Below are positions 8,961 through 16,667 of a stretch of 64,000 nucleotides of DNA, in pieces (positions within the stretch are counted from its first letter, which is position 1; each line of letters begins with the position of its first letter). Below the pieces are notes generated by a model. It was not told where the DNA came from. It saw only the letters and a list, made by a program, of their open reading frames with translations, and ran no database searches. A program made the translations under genes and the position numbers. The DNA comes from Cupriavidus sp. (GTDB lineage: Bacteria; Pseudomonadota; Gammaproteobacteria; Burkholderiales; Burkholderiaceae). Where the stretch lies: the NCBI GenBank assembly GCA_031180665.1, contig JAPSLP010000010.1, positions 62,001 to 126,000 on the forward strand, written 5' to 3'.

Positions 8961-8986
8961 CCCCACAGCCGTGCCCCACAGCCGTG
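8961..8986. repeat. 13-bp tandem duplication
   Basis: CCCCACAGCCGTG occurs twice in a row (8961-8973 and 8974-8986) in the spacer between the convergent diguanylate cyclase and DUF2182 genes. The rest of the 210-bp spacer shows no gene. Confidence 0.8.
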
Positions 8987-9142
8987 CCCGGCCGGCGGAC
9001 CCTTCAGTCGCGTTCGCGCATCGGCGGGTCGGATACCAGGTCCGAATGGGCCCGCCGCCGCGGCTCCACGGCATCGAGGATGCCCGGTTCCGACCACGCA
9101 TGGCCGGCGCCCGCGTCAGATGGAAGCCGGCCTGCGGCCAGA

Positions 9143-10021
9143 TCAGGCGGCCATGGGCGCCGTGGCAAGCCAGATCAGCAGCGCCCCCACTGCGATCAGC
9201 ACGAAGCCGGACAGGCGCGCCACATGCAGGCCGGCCGGGCCGACCTTCTCCAGCAGCACGAGCAAAGCCAGCGCGGCGACCCAGAGCAGGGCCATCACGC
9301 CGGTGACGAACAGCACGCCCATCAACGCCCAACAGCAGCCCAGGCAGAACGCGCCATGACGGATGCCCATCGTCAGCGCGCCACGCTTGCCGTCGCGCCA
9401 GTTCGTCATCAGGAAACCGAGCGGGCTGCGGCAGTGAGTCAGGCAGGTTCGCTTCCAGGGCGTGAGCTGGTAGAGGCCCGCGACGCAAAGGATGGCGCCC
9501 GCGGCCACGCGGCTCGACACCGCCATCGCTGGCGACAGCACCAGAGCCTCGTGCAGGACCCATTGCACCAGCGTCATGGCGGCGCTGAAGCCGGACCAGA
9601 CGGCCAGATAGCCGAGCCCGAAGCAGAGCACCGTCGCCGGCAGCCTGCGGCGCTCCCGCCGGCGTTGCAGCCCGGCGTACACCAGCATCACCGGCGCGGC
9701 GGCCGGGGCCATCATGCCGATCATCATGACGACCCACATCGCGAAGGTGAGCAGCAGATCTGCGGTCGTCCAGGGCATCGCCATCGCCATGCCCATGCCG
9801 GCCATCATGGCGTCGTGGTCGGCCGCCGTGGCCATCGACCCGTGCAGATGGATCAGGTAGGCCCACGCCAGCGCCGCGATGGCTAGCATGCAACTCCAGA
9901 CGATCAGGCGGTCGCGCGGCGGCAGTCCGCCGTACCGGGCGGCGCCCGGACCGTCGCCCGATCGCGGCGCCGCGCCGGCGGGGTCAGGCGCCCTGCCAGG
10001 CGAATGGCGCATATTGGCCAT
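9143..10021 (-). CDS. DUF2182 integral membrane protein, candidate metal-binding
   Basis: A 292-residue membrane protein with about seven hydrophobic helices. After the first helix comes a His/Met-rich loop (HLHGSMATAADHDAMMAG, then MGMAMAMPW), and TM2 has FAMWVVMMIGMMAPAAAP, both characteristic of DUF2182, a family predicted to bind metal in the membrane. A later CLGCCWALMG segment adds a Cys cluster. The start overlaps the end of the DUF1326 gene by about 38 bases, so the two are coupled; an ATG at 10012 is an alternative start, and neither has a clear ribosome site. DUF1326/DUF2182 pairs recur in proteobacteria. Function unproven; metal handling is inference. Confidence 0.85.
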   Translation of the reverse strand: MANMRHSPGRAPDPAGAAPRSGDGPGAARYGGLPPRDRLIVWSCMLAIAALAWAYLIHLHGSMATAADHDAMMAGMGMAMAMPWTTADLLLTFAMWVVMMIGMMAPAAAPVMLVYAGLQRRRERRRLPATVLCFGLGYLAVWSGFSAAMTLVQWVLHEALVLSPAMAVSSRVAAGAILCVAGLYQLTPWKRTCLTHCRSPLGFLMTNWRDGKRGALTMGIRHGAFCLGCCWALMGVLFVTGVMALLWVAALALLVLLEKVGPAGLHVARLSGFVLIAVGALLIWLATAPMAA

Positions 10022-10610
10022 TGTTGCGGCCGCTGTCGTCGTCCCAGACCATGCCGAGCGCGTGGACGTGGCTGCGCGCGGGCCGCGCCAGCGCGACGCG
10101 GTCCGCTGCGGGATGGCCGGTGTGATCCAGATGGATCGGCTCGGTCGCATTGGGGTCGATGCCCATCACGCCTTCGGCGGCCATGTCGACAAGATTTGGC
10201 GCGGTGACCGACCAGCTGCGGCTGTTGCGGTGGAAGCGGATCTGCGCCGCCTCCACGCCAGCGAACGAGCCGACCAGAGGGGAAAGCGCCGCCATCGGCC
10301 CGCCCGCGGCGCCGCTGGCAATCGCGGTGATCGCATCACGCTGCGAGGCATCGGCGCGCTCGTCGACGATCACGCCGACGGACCAGTTGCCCTTGCCCAT
10401 TTCTTCCGGCGTCGAGCCCAGCACGATAAAGCCGAGCCCGTCGAGCGAGATCTCGCCATAGCGGCCCTGCTCGATCTGAAAGCCCATGGCGAAGATGCAG
10501 TGCCCCTTGGTGGGCGGGACCGCCAGCTGTCCGGGCAGGCAGGGGCAGATGAAGTCGCAGTTGCAGGTCTCGTAATACTGACCCTCGATGTTCCAGTTGG
10601 GCGTGGCCAT
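9984..10610 (-). CDS. DUF1326 domain protein
   Basis: A 208-residue soluble protein with the DUF1326 hallmark near its N terminus: four cysteines C16, C18, C22 and C24 in ETCNCDFICPCLPGQ, which look like a metal site. No signal peptide. The ATG at 10610 has a near-perfect ribosome site (AAGGAGG five bases upstream), which decides the start. The stop lies inside the downstream DUF2182 gene, so the two proteins are likely made together and may form a complex at the membrane. Biochemical function is not known to me; the Cys cluster and its Met/His-rich partner suggest copper or another soft metal. Confidence 0.87.
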   Translation of the reverse strand: MATPNWNIEGQYYETCNCDFICPCLPGQLAVPPTKGHCIFAMGFQIEQGRYGEISLDGLGFIVLGSTPEEMGKGNWSVGVIVDERADASQRDAITAIASGAAGGPMAALSPLVGSFAGVEAAQIRFHRNSRSWSVTAPNLVDMAAEGVMGIDPNATEPIHLDHTGHPAADRVALARPARSHVHALGMVWDDDSGRNNGQYAPFAWQGA

Positions 10611-10909
10611 GGTTTGCCTCCTTGCCTTGCGTCCCGGACCGCACGCGCGTGCCGCAGTGGAGCGGACGATACGCGGCGTCGCGATCCGCGAATACCGATT
10701 CCCTGGAATATAGGTGAGCGGACACCGGTTGCCGGCAAGGCCGGCCAAGTCAGTGATATTTGCCCCGGGATGGCGCAGTGCCGGGGAGGCAGAGAGAAGG
10801 GGAGGTGGAGGCGAGGAGAACGGGGCTGAGGCGCCGGTGCCGCCGGCGATGCGGCGGCACCGGGATCATGCAGGCGTGGGCGACACGCCTGGCGAAGCTG
10901 TGCTGCGGG

Positions 10910-11881
10910 TTATTCGACCGTCGCGCCGGATTCCTGCACGATGGTCTTCCACTTCTTGTAGTCGGACTGGACCAGGTCGGCGAACTGCTTCTGCGACATC
11001 AGCTTCGGCTCGGCGCCCTGCTCGTGAATCGCCTGGATCATCGCCGGCGTGGCCAGCTGCTTGTTCACTTCGGCGGCCAGCTTGTCGACCACCTCGCGCG
11101 GAGTCTTCGCCGGGGCGAAGATGCCGTACCACGTACTGACGTCGACCTGCTTGTAGCCGCTTTCGGCCAGCGTCGGCACCTCCGGCAGCGAGGTGCTGCG
11201 CGTGGCCGAGGTCACGGCCAGTGCGCGCAGCTTGCCCGCCTTGATCTGCGCCATGGCCGACGGCACCGAGGCCACCATCAGGTCGACGTTGCCGGCAATG
11301 GCATCCATCATCGCGGCGTTCGAACCCTTGTAGGGCACGTGCAGCAGCTTGATGCCGGCGGCCTGGCTGAAGATCTCCGCGGCCAGGTGAATGGTGGTGC
11401 CATTGCCCGGCGAGCCGTACTTGATCGAGCCCGGCGCGCGCTTGGCGGCAGCCACCACGTCCGCGATGTTCTTGAACGGCGAATTGGCCGGCGCGACGAT
11501 CATGATCGGGGTATAGGCGACATGCGTCACCGCGAGCAGGTCCTTGCTCGGGTCGTACTTGACGGTCTTGTAGAGCCACGGGGCCACGACCAGATTGTCC
11601 TTCTGGCCCATCACCAGCTCATAGCCGGTGGGCGCGGCGCGCACCACCTCGGCAATGCCGATGGTGCCGCCGGCGCCCGGCCGATTGTCCGGCACCACGG
11701 TCCATTTGGCGCTTTGGGTCAGCTGATTGGCGACCAGGCGGGACAGGATGTCGGTGCCGCCGCCTGGCGGGAACGGAATCACCAGCCGGATCGGTTTGGC
11801 GGGCCACGCCGTGTCGGCCTGCACCGGGGCGACGGTGGCCATGCCGCACGCCGCCAGAAGGGCGAGCAACGCCTTCTTCAT
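10910..11881 (-). CDS. Bug/TctC-family periplasmic solute receptor
   Basis: A 323-residue binding protein with a Sec signal peptide (MKKALLALLAACGMATVAPV, cleavage near QADTA). It shows the family core WPAKPIRLVIPFPPGGGTD and DNRPGAGGTIGIAEVV, and the second-half segment LPEVPTLAESGYK. The start is supported by AAGGAGA eight to nine bases upstream. It is monocistronic: the upstream side is a long spacer shared with the Rpn gene, and 299 bp without a recognised feature separate it from DUF1326. Like the other Bug proteins here it has no TctAB neighbours. Ligand unknown. Confidence 0.93.
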   Translation of the reverse strand: MKKALLALLAACGMATVAPVQADTAWPAKPIRLVIPFPPGGGTDILSRLVANQLTQSAKWTVVPDNRPGAGGTIGIAEVVRAAPTGYELVMGQKDNLVVAPWLYKTVKYDPSKDLLAVTHVAYTPIMIVAPANSPFKNIADVVAAAKRAPGSIKYGSPGNGTTIHLAAEIFSQAAGIKLLHVPYKGSNAAMMDAIAGNVDLMVASVPSAMAQIKAGKLRALAVTSATRSTSLPEVPTLAESGYKQVDVSTWYGIFAPAKTPREVVDKLAAEVNKQLATPAMIQAIHEQGAEPKLMSQKQFADLVQSDYKKWKTIVQESGATVE

Positions 11882-12286
11882 CGTCTGTCTCCTTGTTTGG
11901 AATGTCCCGAACCAGTCGTTTTGCTGGCTTGTCGCGGCCGGATTGCGCCGGTCCCGCTGGGCTGGTGCAAGTCTAGAGGGCGGGAGTGGAGCGGGCGAAG
12001 TCATATTTTCAGAGACCAGATATGCGTTTTCAAAATAGCGGAGGTTACCACTAACGGGGAGCGCGGGCGCCGGAAGGGCCGCGCGGGACGCTGACCGGGG
12101 ACGCCGACGGGGGGGCGCCGCTGGCGGTATGGGCGAAAAACCGGTATCGCGCGGCCTCCACCGGTGCGTGGGGCTCGGAGAGCGTCCTTTAGAGGTCACC
12201 GGCTGTTAAAGCCGCGGCATTTCAGACAAGCGTTGTAGCCGATTGGCTGGCAACTTATGGGGGCGTTGGGCCCTGTCCAACCGCCG
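11882..12286. other. Intergenic region between Bug receptor and Rpn genes
   Basis: About 400 bp with no convincing gene. It must hold the divergent promoters. An AT-richer patch (around 12000-12050, with TCATATTTTCAGAGACCAGA) is the most likely promoter area for the Bug receptor gene. I see no clear -35/-10 pair. Confidence 0.5.
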
Positions 12287-12340
12287 TTGCCCCTTGCTCC
12301 TTGCCCCTTGCCCCTTGCCCTTTGCCCTTTGCCCTTTGCC
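12287..12340. repeat. Heptanucleotide tandem repeat before Rpn start
   Basis: Nearly eight units of a 7-bp repeat, TTGCCCC shifting to TTGCCCT (one unit TTGCTCC), run without interruption and end one base before the ATG at 12342. A 7-bp unit changes spacing or reading frame with each copy gained or lost, so this is a possible slippage switch for the downstream gene. If translation began at the TTG at 12243 the array would be coding. Confidence 0.9.
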
Positions 12341-12341
12341 T

Positions 12342-13568
12342 ATGAACCACTATCTCGATCAGACTGTTGACCCCTATTCCGCCTGCTATCCAGCCCGCCT
12401 CCCCGCGCGCTGCTCGGTGACTTACTCGGGAAGGCATGCGTCGGACGGCTATTCGACCCTGCGCCGCCTTCCCGATCCCATATGCCTTCGCATCGCCGAA
12501 CCCGGTGATTCGGCCGACCGTGGTCGCGGGTCCGCGAATATCCGCGAACACGATGCCTCATACAAGCTGGTGTTCTCCTTCCGTGAAGTCGTGCGCGACC
12601 TGCTACACGGCTTCATCGGTGACCCCTGGCTAAGATCGCTGGACTGGAATTCCCTGGAGCCGGTGCCTGGAAACTACGTGTCGGACCGCCTTCGCTACGG
12701 CATCAATGATGTGGTTTGGCGTATCGACGTCGCCGGGCAGGAGCAGCCGCTCTACTTGCTGATTGAATTTCAGAGTCGAATCGATGCAGACATGGCGGCA
12801 CGCATGCTGGCCTACGTCGGCATGTTCTACCGCGATGCGAGCCGTCGACGTAGAAGTCGGCGCGGCCGCGCGCGTGGCCCCAGGTATCCGGCGGTGCTGC
12901 CAATCGTGCTTTATAACGGCAACAGACCATGGCGCGCGAATACGGAAATCGCGACCATGATTTCTCCCCTGCCGCAGTCCATGGCGAGTCACCAGCCACG
13001 CCTGAACTATTGCCTGATTGACCGTACGCGCTACACGGATTCGGAGTTGGCGGCGATGCGAAATCTGGTGGCAGTGCTGATGCGATTTGAACGGGCCGAA
13101 AACATCGAAGCGATGCTGGAACCATTGCGGCTGGCAAGAGAACTGACGGCACACAATGCCGCCCTCGACGAGGCAATGACAGCGTGGTTCGCTGCTTTGA
13201 CCCCGAATGCTTTGCAATTGACGGAAGTACATAACCTGATGGAGTTGGAAATGGATATGACGGCACGGTTTAACCGGTGGGTCCGGGAGCATGCGCAGAA
13301 GGAGATCGAGAACGGGATCGAGACGTGGATGGAGAAGGGGATGGAGAAGGGGATGGAGAAGGGGATGGAGAAGGGCATCCAGAAAGGGATCGAGAAGGGC
13401 GTTCACATCGGTCAAGCCAAAGCCTTGGTAAAGCTTCTGCGGCATCGTTTCGGCCCATTGTCCACACACGTCCTCGCCAAGCTGGACGCCGCTTCAACGG
13501 ATCAGCTGGAGACCTGGCAGGACAGGGCTCTGGTGGCGGAGTGCCTTGACGACGTATTTCGCCTCTGA
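12342..13568 (+). CDS. Rpn/YhgA-like PD-(D/E)XK nuclease family protein
   Basis: About 408 residues. From HDASYKLVFSFREVVRDLL onward it matches the Rpn (transposase_31) family: a PD-(D/E)XK nuclease fold with the acidic pair in YGINDVVWRIDV and LYLLIEFQSRID (E-x-Q in place of E-x-K, usual for this family), then YPAVLPIVLYNG. Rpn proteins in E. coli promote RecA-independent recombination through DNA cleavage and are not true transposases. The C-terminal region has six EKGM/EKGI repeats. The start is uncertain: the ATG at 12342 follows a heptamer array and the first 65 residues look unconserved. Base composition is lower in G+C than the neighbours, hinting at transfer. Confidence 0.85.
   Translation: MNHYLDQTVDPYSACYPARLPARCSVTYSGRHASDGYSTLRRLPDPICLRIAEPGDSADRGRGSANIREHDASYKLVFSFREVVRDLLHGFIGDPWLRSLDWNSLEPVPGNYVSDRLRYGINDVVWRIDVAGQEQPLYLLIEFQSRIDADMAARMLAYVGMFYRDASRRRRSRRGRARGPRYPAVLPIVLYNGNRPWRANTEIATMISPLPQSMASHQPRLNYCLIDRTRYTDSELAAMRNLVAVLMRFERAENIEAMLEPLRLARELTAHNAALDEAMTAWFAALTPNALQLTEVHNLMELEMDMTARFNRWVREHAQKEIENGIETWMEKGMEKGMEKGMEKGIQKGIEKGVHIGQAKALVKLLRHRFGPLSTHVLAKLDAASTDQLETWQDRALVAECLDDVFRL
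13329..13400 (+). repeat. 12-bp in-frame tandem repeat coding EKGM units
   Basis: Six units: three identical ATGGAGAAGGGG, then ATGGAGAAGGGC, ATCCAGAAAGGG and ATCGAGAAGGGC, in frame with the Rpn protein. They encode a charged M/I-E/Q-K-G tetrapeptide array. Copy number changes would lengthen or shorten the protein without a frameshift. Such EKG arrays are common near the C terminus of Rpn proteins. Confidence 0.92.
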
Positions 13569-13603
13569 CGCACACCGATAGTCGGCTGCTACTGGCGAAC
13601 GCG

Positions 13604-13631
13604 GCAACGGCGGTCAGGGCGACGCCGTTGC
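13604..13631 (+). terminator. Rho-independent terminator after Rpn gene
   Basis: GCAACGGCG and CGCCGTTGC form a perfect 9-bp stem with a 10-base loop 35 bp after the stop, followed by the T-rich run TTGTTCT. Confidence 0.65.
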
Positions 13632-13657
13632 TTGTTCTCCCGGCGCGCCAGGAGGAA

Positions 13658-14542
13658 TCAGAAATCGACCTTCTGCCCCGGCTCCGGCACGATGACCCGG
13701 GTCGTTTCCGTGGCGCCCAGCGCCGCGGTGAACTCCGCCGGCGTGCCGCGCAGCATGGGGCTGGTCAGATAGTGGATCGGGATCGCATACCGGGGCCGGA
13801 TCCATTCGCGCACGGCGATCGCCGCCTCGCGCGGCCCCATGGTGAAATGCCCGCCGATCGGGATCAGCACCACATCCGGCTTGTAGAGCTGCGCGACCAG
13901 CCGCATATCGGCGAACAGGCCGGTATCGCCCATGTGCCAGATGCGAAAGCCATTCTCCATCTCGATGATGTAGCCGACCGGCTCGCCGCCGTAGTGGACT
14001 TCGTCCTTGCCCGAGCTCGGGTTCTTCCAAACCAGCTCGGACGAGTGCTCGGCATGCACGGCGGTGATCTTCGGACCGTTGGCGCCGAAGGGCGTGACCG
14101 TGCCGCTCTTGCCAAAGCGCTGCGACAGATTGGCCGGCACCATGCCGAGGCTGACCAGCGTCTGGCCCATGCCACCGCCGTTGTAGATCGGCGCGTTATG
14201 CATCTTCGCCAGCGCGGGCGCATCGCCGAGGTGGTCGCCGTGGGCATGCGTGACCAGGATCAAGTCGACCTTGCCTAGCGCCTGCAGCTGCTTGAACGGC
14301 GCGGGCGTCTTCGGGTTGCCCGTCAGCCAGGGATCGATGACGATGACCTTGCCGCCGGGCGTCGTGATGCGCGTGGCCGCCTGGCCCAGCCACAGGACCT
14401 CGGTCTTGCCGGCGGCCGTCTGGCCCGCGGCGGACGGCACGGGCGTCGCAGTGGCGGCGGTCGGCGCGGTGGGGGCGTTGGCGGCGCATCCACCGAGCAG
14501 CGTCAGCAGGGCGGCGAGCAGCAGCGGGCGAGCTTGGGGCAT
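13658..14542 (-). CDS. UPF0173-type metallo-beta-lactamase-fold lipoprotein
   Basis: A 294-residue metal-dependent hydrolase. The N terminus is a lipoprotein signal with lipobox LLGGC (Cys19), then a low-complexity Ala/Pro/Thr linker to about residue 45. The metallo-beta-lactamase motif THAHGDH is at 98-104 (H99, H101, D103, H104), with further ligands in AVHAEH, WHMGDTG and IPIHY. It resembles the UPF0173 family, normally cytoplasmic and without a linker, so this is an envelope-anchored version. The substrate is unknown; the fold serves many hydrolases, including lactonases and phosphodiesterases. It stands alone, 189 bp after the receiver gene on the same strand. Confidence 0.88.
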   Translation of the reverse strand: MPQARPLLLAALLTLLGGCAANAPTAPTAATATPVPSAAGQTAAGKTEVLWLGQAATRITTPGGKVIVIDPWLTGNPKTPAPFKQLQALGKVDLILVTHAHGDHLGDAPALAKMHNAPIYNGGGMGQTLVSLGMVPANLSQRFGKSGTVTPFGANGPKITAVHAEHSSELVWKNPSSGKDEVHYGGEPVGYIIEMENGFRIWHMGDTGLFADMRLVAQLYKPDVVLIPIGGHFTMGPREAAIAVREWIRPRYAIPIHYLTSPMLRGTPAEFTAALGATETTRVIVPEPGQKVDF

Positions 14543-14731
14543 GGCTTCCTCCGGATATGGTGGACGAAGGGCAACGGGGAGAAGCGGGCGAGGGCGGTGT
14601 GGCGGCTACCAGAGGCCAGTATTGGCACCCGTTATGGCAGTGTCAACCGGGGCGAAGGTCTCGGCCCGACCGCGTCCGCGGGGAGCCACCGCATCGGCAA
14701 TCTCGCAAATGCCCTCAGCCAGTTCGATCGG

Positions 14732-15130
14732 CTAGTCGCAGGGCGGCGGGCAGGGCTCCTGCCCCCCCGCCAGCGCCCGTTCGATGCACCGGATGATCTG
14801 GGTATCCTCGAACGGCTTGTTCACGAAGCACGCGGCGCCGGCCGCGCGGGCGCGCTGTTCGTAGCCTTGCTCGGAGAACGCCGTCATGAAGATGATCGGC
14901 ACATGGCAGCCGCGCGCGCGCAGCGCCTCGCACAGCGCAAAGCCGTTCATCTGCGGCATCTGTACATCGGTGATCACGCAGCCGACTCGGCCCAGCGTGG
15001 GGGACCCGAGCAGTTCCGCGCCGCTGCCGTAGAGTTCGACCGCCAGGTCGAAGGACCGCACCAGTCTCCCCATGGCATCTCTGACGGAGGTGTCGTCGTC
15101 GACGATCGCAATCACGGGGGGCGAGGTCAC
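14732..15130 (-). CDS. Single-domain response regulator (receiver only)
   Basis: A 132-residue receiver domain with no output domain. The acidic pocket is in IVDDDTSVRD, the phosphoacceptor Asp in CVITDVQMPQMNG, the Thr/Ser switch in FMTAF and the conserved Lys in FVNKPF. It is most like FixJ-type receivers. I chose the GTG at 15130 with AAGGA eight bases upstream; the longer ATG reading adds residues that look non-coding. It lies 150 bp after the porin gene on the same strand. It may act as a phosphate sink or bind a partner protein; no cognate kinase is adjacent. Confidence 0.82.
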   Translation of the reverse strand: MTSPPVIAIVDDDTSVRDAMGRLVRSFDLAVELYGSGAELLGSPTLGRVGCVITDVQMPQMNGFALCEALRARGCHVPIIFMTAFSEQGYEQRARAAGAACFVNKPFEDTQIIRCIERALAGGQEPCPPPCD

Positions 15131-15280
15131 AAGGGATCCTTGAAGAATCGAGCGCGATGGCGAGGGGTTCGAGCCCTCCACCGCTTGGTCCAAGCATACT
15201 GCGGCTGGGCGGGGCGCCCAATCATACGGTGGTATGTCGGTGGCGACCCGACACGGTGCGCGGCGTCGAACGCCCTCCGC

Positions 15281-16378
15281 CTAGAAGGTATGCCGCATGC
15301 CGAGCGCGAACACCTGCGGGTCTGCTCCCGCCTCGATGCCCAGCTCGTTGATGGCGAAGTCGTAGGTGGCGTTGCGCTTGTTCTCGATGCGGCTGTAGTA
15401 GGCGTACAGCGCCGTGCGCTTCGACAGCGGATAGTCGTAGCCCACCGTCCATTGCGTGGCGCCGGTCTGCGGGCCGCTGCGCAGGAACCCCACGGTATCG
15501 GTAGACCCACCGGTGCCATTGGCGGCAAGACCCAGGCCCAGCCGCAGGCTGCCGGTGCCCAGCTTTTGCACCAGAGACGCATACCAGGCGTTGCGCCGCA
15601 GGTCGCCGCTGGCGGTCCTGTAGTGCAGGCGCTCGTAGACCCCGGCGATGCGGGTGCCGGGCAGCAACTGCCATGCCACGCCCAGCTTCCATGCGTCATC
15701 GTGGCGGCCGGCTGCCTGGTAGTGCCGGTGGACCTCGTAGGCGACGGTCGCATCGACCGGTCCGCGCTGGTAGACCAGCGCCGCGGAGTAGAGCGACGGG
15801 TTGCTCGCGGCCGTCGTTCTTTCCTCCGGCAGGCCCCAGCCGAGCCACAGGCTGGCGCCGCCCAGGCGCGGCGAGCGGTATTGCACGACGTTCTTCTGCC
15901 GGCGATCGAACGAACTGGTGTTCTCGACGTTGTCGGACGTGGAGGCCGACCCGTTGCCGATCAGCGCCATATAGCCGGCGGTGGTCGGGTAGTAGGGGTC
16001 GTAGCCCATCGTCGACTCGGCATACGGGGTGTGCCAGTGGCCGAGAAACACCAGGCCGGAGTCCCCCTGCAGGCCGATGCGCGAATTGCGGCCGGCGATC
16101 TGGCCCTGTCCCGAATCGAGCGACAGATTGCTCTCGATCTGCCATAGCGCCTTGAGCGAGCCGCCCAGCGCTTCTTCGCCGCGCAGGCCCAACACCGAGC
16201 GATAGTTGCTCTGGCGCATGCCGCCGCCAGGCGCCGTGCCGTCGGTGGCGGTGCTGGCGCGCGTGTACTCGATCGCCGTGTTGAGCCGGCCGTAGACCGT
16301 GACCGGGCTGTCGGCCAGCGTAGCCCCGCACGTCGTCGACAGCATGCCGGCACACCACAGCGCGTCAGTGCGCCGCAT
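15281..16378 (-). CDS. Gram-negative porin (OmpC/porin_4 type)
   Basis: A 365-residue outer-membrane beta-barrel of the beta-proteobacterial general porin family. It has a signal peptide (cleavage near TLADS), the opening strand VTVYGRLNTAIEYTR, the segment NYRSVLGLRGEEALGGSLKA, the characteristic SRIGLQGDSGLVFLGHWHTP, and a C-terminal Phe (FALGMRHTF) needed for barrel assembly. The start at 16378 overlaps the end of the XapX gene by 14 bp, so it is probably the end of that operon. It likely lets substrates of the neighbouring hydrolases across the outer membrane; this is inference. Confidence 0.93.
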   Translation of the reverse strand: MRRTDALWCAGMLSTTCGATLADSPVTVYGRLNTAIEYTRASTATDGTAPGGGMRQSNYRSVLGLRGEEALGGSLKALWQIESNLSLDSGQGQIAGRNSRIGLQGDSGLVFLGHWHTPYAESTMGYDPYYPTTAGYMALIGNGSASTSDNVENTSSFDRRQKNVVQYRSPRLGGASLWLGWGLPEERTTAASNPSLYSAALVYQRGPVDATVAYEVHRHYQAAGRHDDAWKLGVAWQLLPGTRIAGVYERLHYRTASGDLRRNAWYASLVQKLGTGSLRLGLGLAANGTGGSTDTVGFLRSGPQTGATQWTVGYDYPLSKRTALYAYYSRIENKRNATYDFAINELGIEAGADPQVFALGMRHTF

Positions 16379-16637
16379 CGTCGTCCTGACGATGGGTGGC
16401 AAGCGTCGGACCGGGCGTGCCAGTTATCTTGGGCACGCACTCCGAGTGGAACCAGGCGACCGTGACGGGCTCGCCCGCCAGCATGCGCTTGACCGGCGGA
16501 ATCAGCTGTTCGCCGATCAGCATGCCGAGCAGGCCGATCAGCGCGACCGCCGGCGGCGCGGGCGAGCGGACCTGCATCAGCGCGTAGATGATGCCGACCA
16601 GGATGCCGGCGCCAAGGGAAACGAGATAGATCTTCAT
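16365..16637 (-). CDS. XapX/DUF1427 family small membrane protein
   Basis: A 90-residue protein with two hydrophobic helices (YLVSLGAGILVGIIYALM and PAVALIGLLGMLIGEQLI) and the XapX-type pattern RSPAPPAVALIGLLGMLIGE. The family is small inner-membrane proteins of unknown role. A polar tail of about 35 residues with Cys and His follows. It lies between the MFS transporter (30 bp) and the porin (14-bp overlap) in the minus-strand operon, a recurrent neighbourhood for XapX with isochorismatase-like and amidohydrolase genes. Confidence 0.85.
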   Translation of the reverse strand: MKIYLVSLGAGILVGIIYALMQVRSPAPPAVALIGLLGMLIGEQLIPPVKRMLAGEPVTVAWFHSECVPKITGTPGPTLATHRQDDDAAH

Positions 16638-16667
16638 GGCAGTCTCGCAATCGGAAAGGGATCGGAT

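Noticed and set aside
12342-13568. Reading the Rpn-type gene as an insertion-sequence transposase.
   Set aside because: The family name 'transposase_31' is misleading: no terminal inverted repeats or target duplication are seen, and the fold is PD-(D/E)XK.
15162-15178. A perfect tRNA T-arm-like stem-loop (GAGGG, GTTCGAG, CCCTC) upstream of the receiver-domain gene.
   Set aside because: No D-arm, anticodon arm or acceptor partner can be placed upstream, and no CCA follows at the right distance. At most a tRNA remnant or chance.
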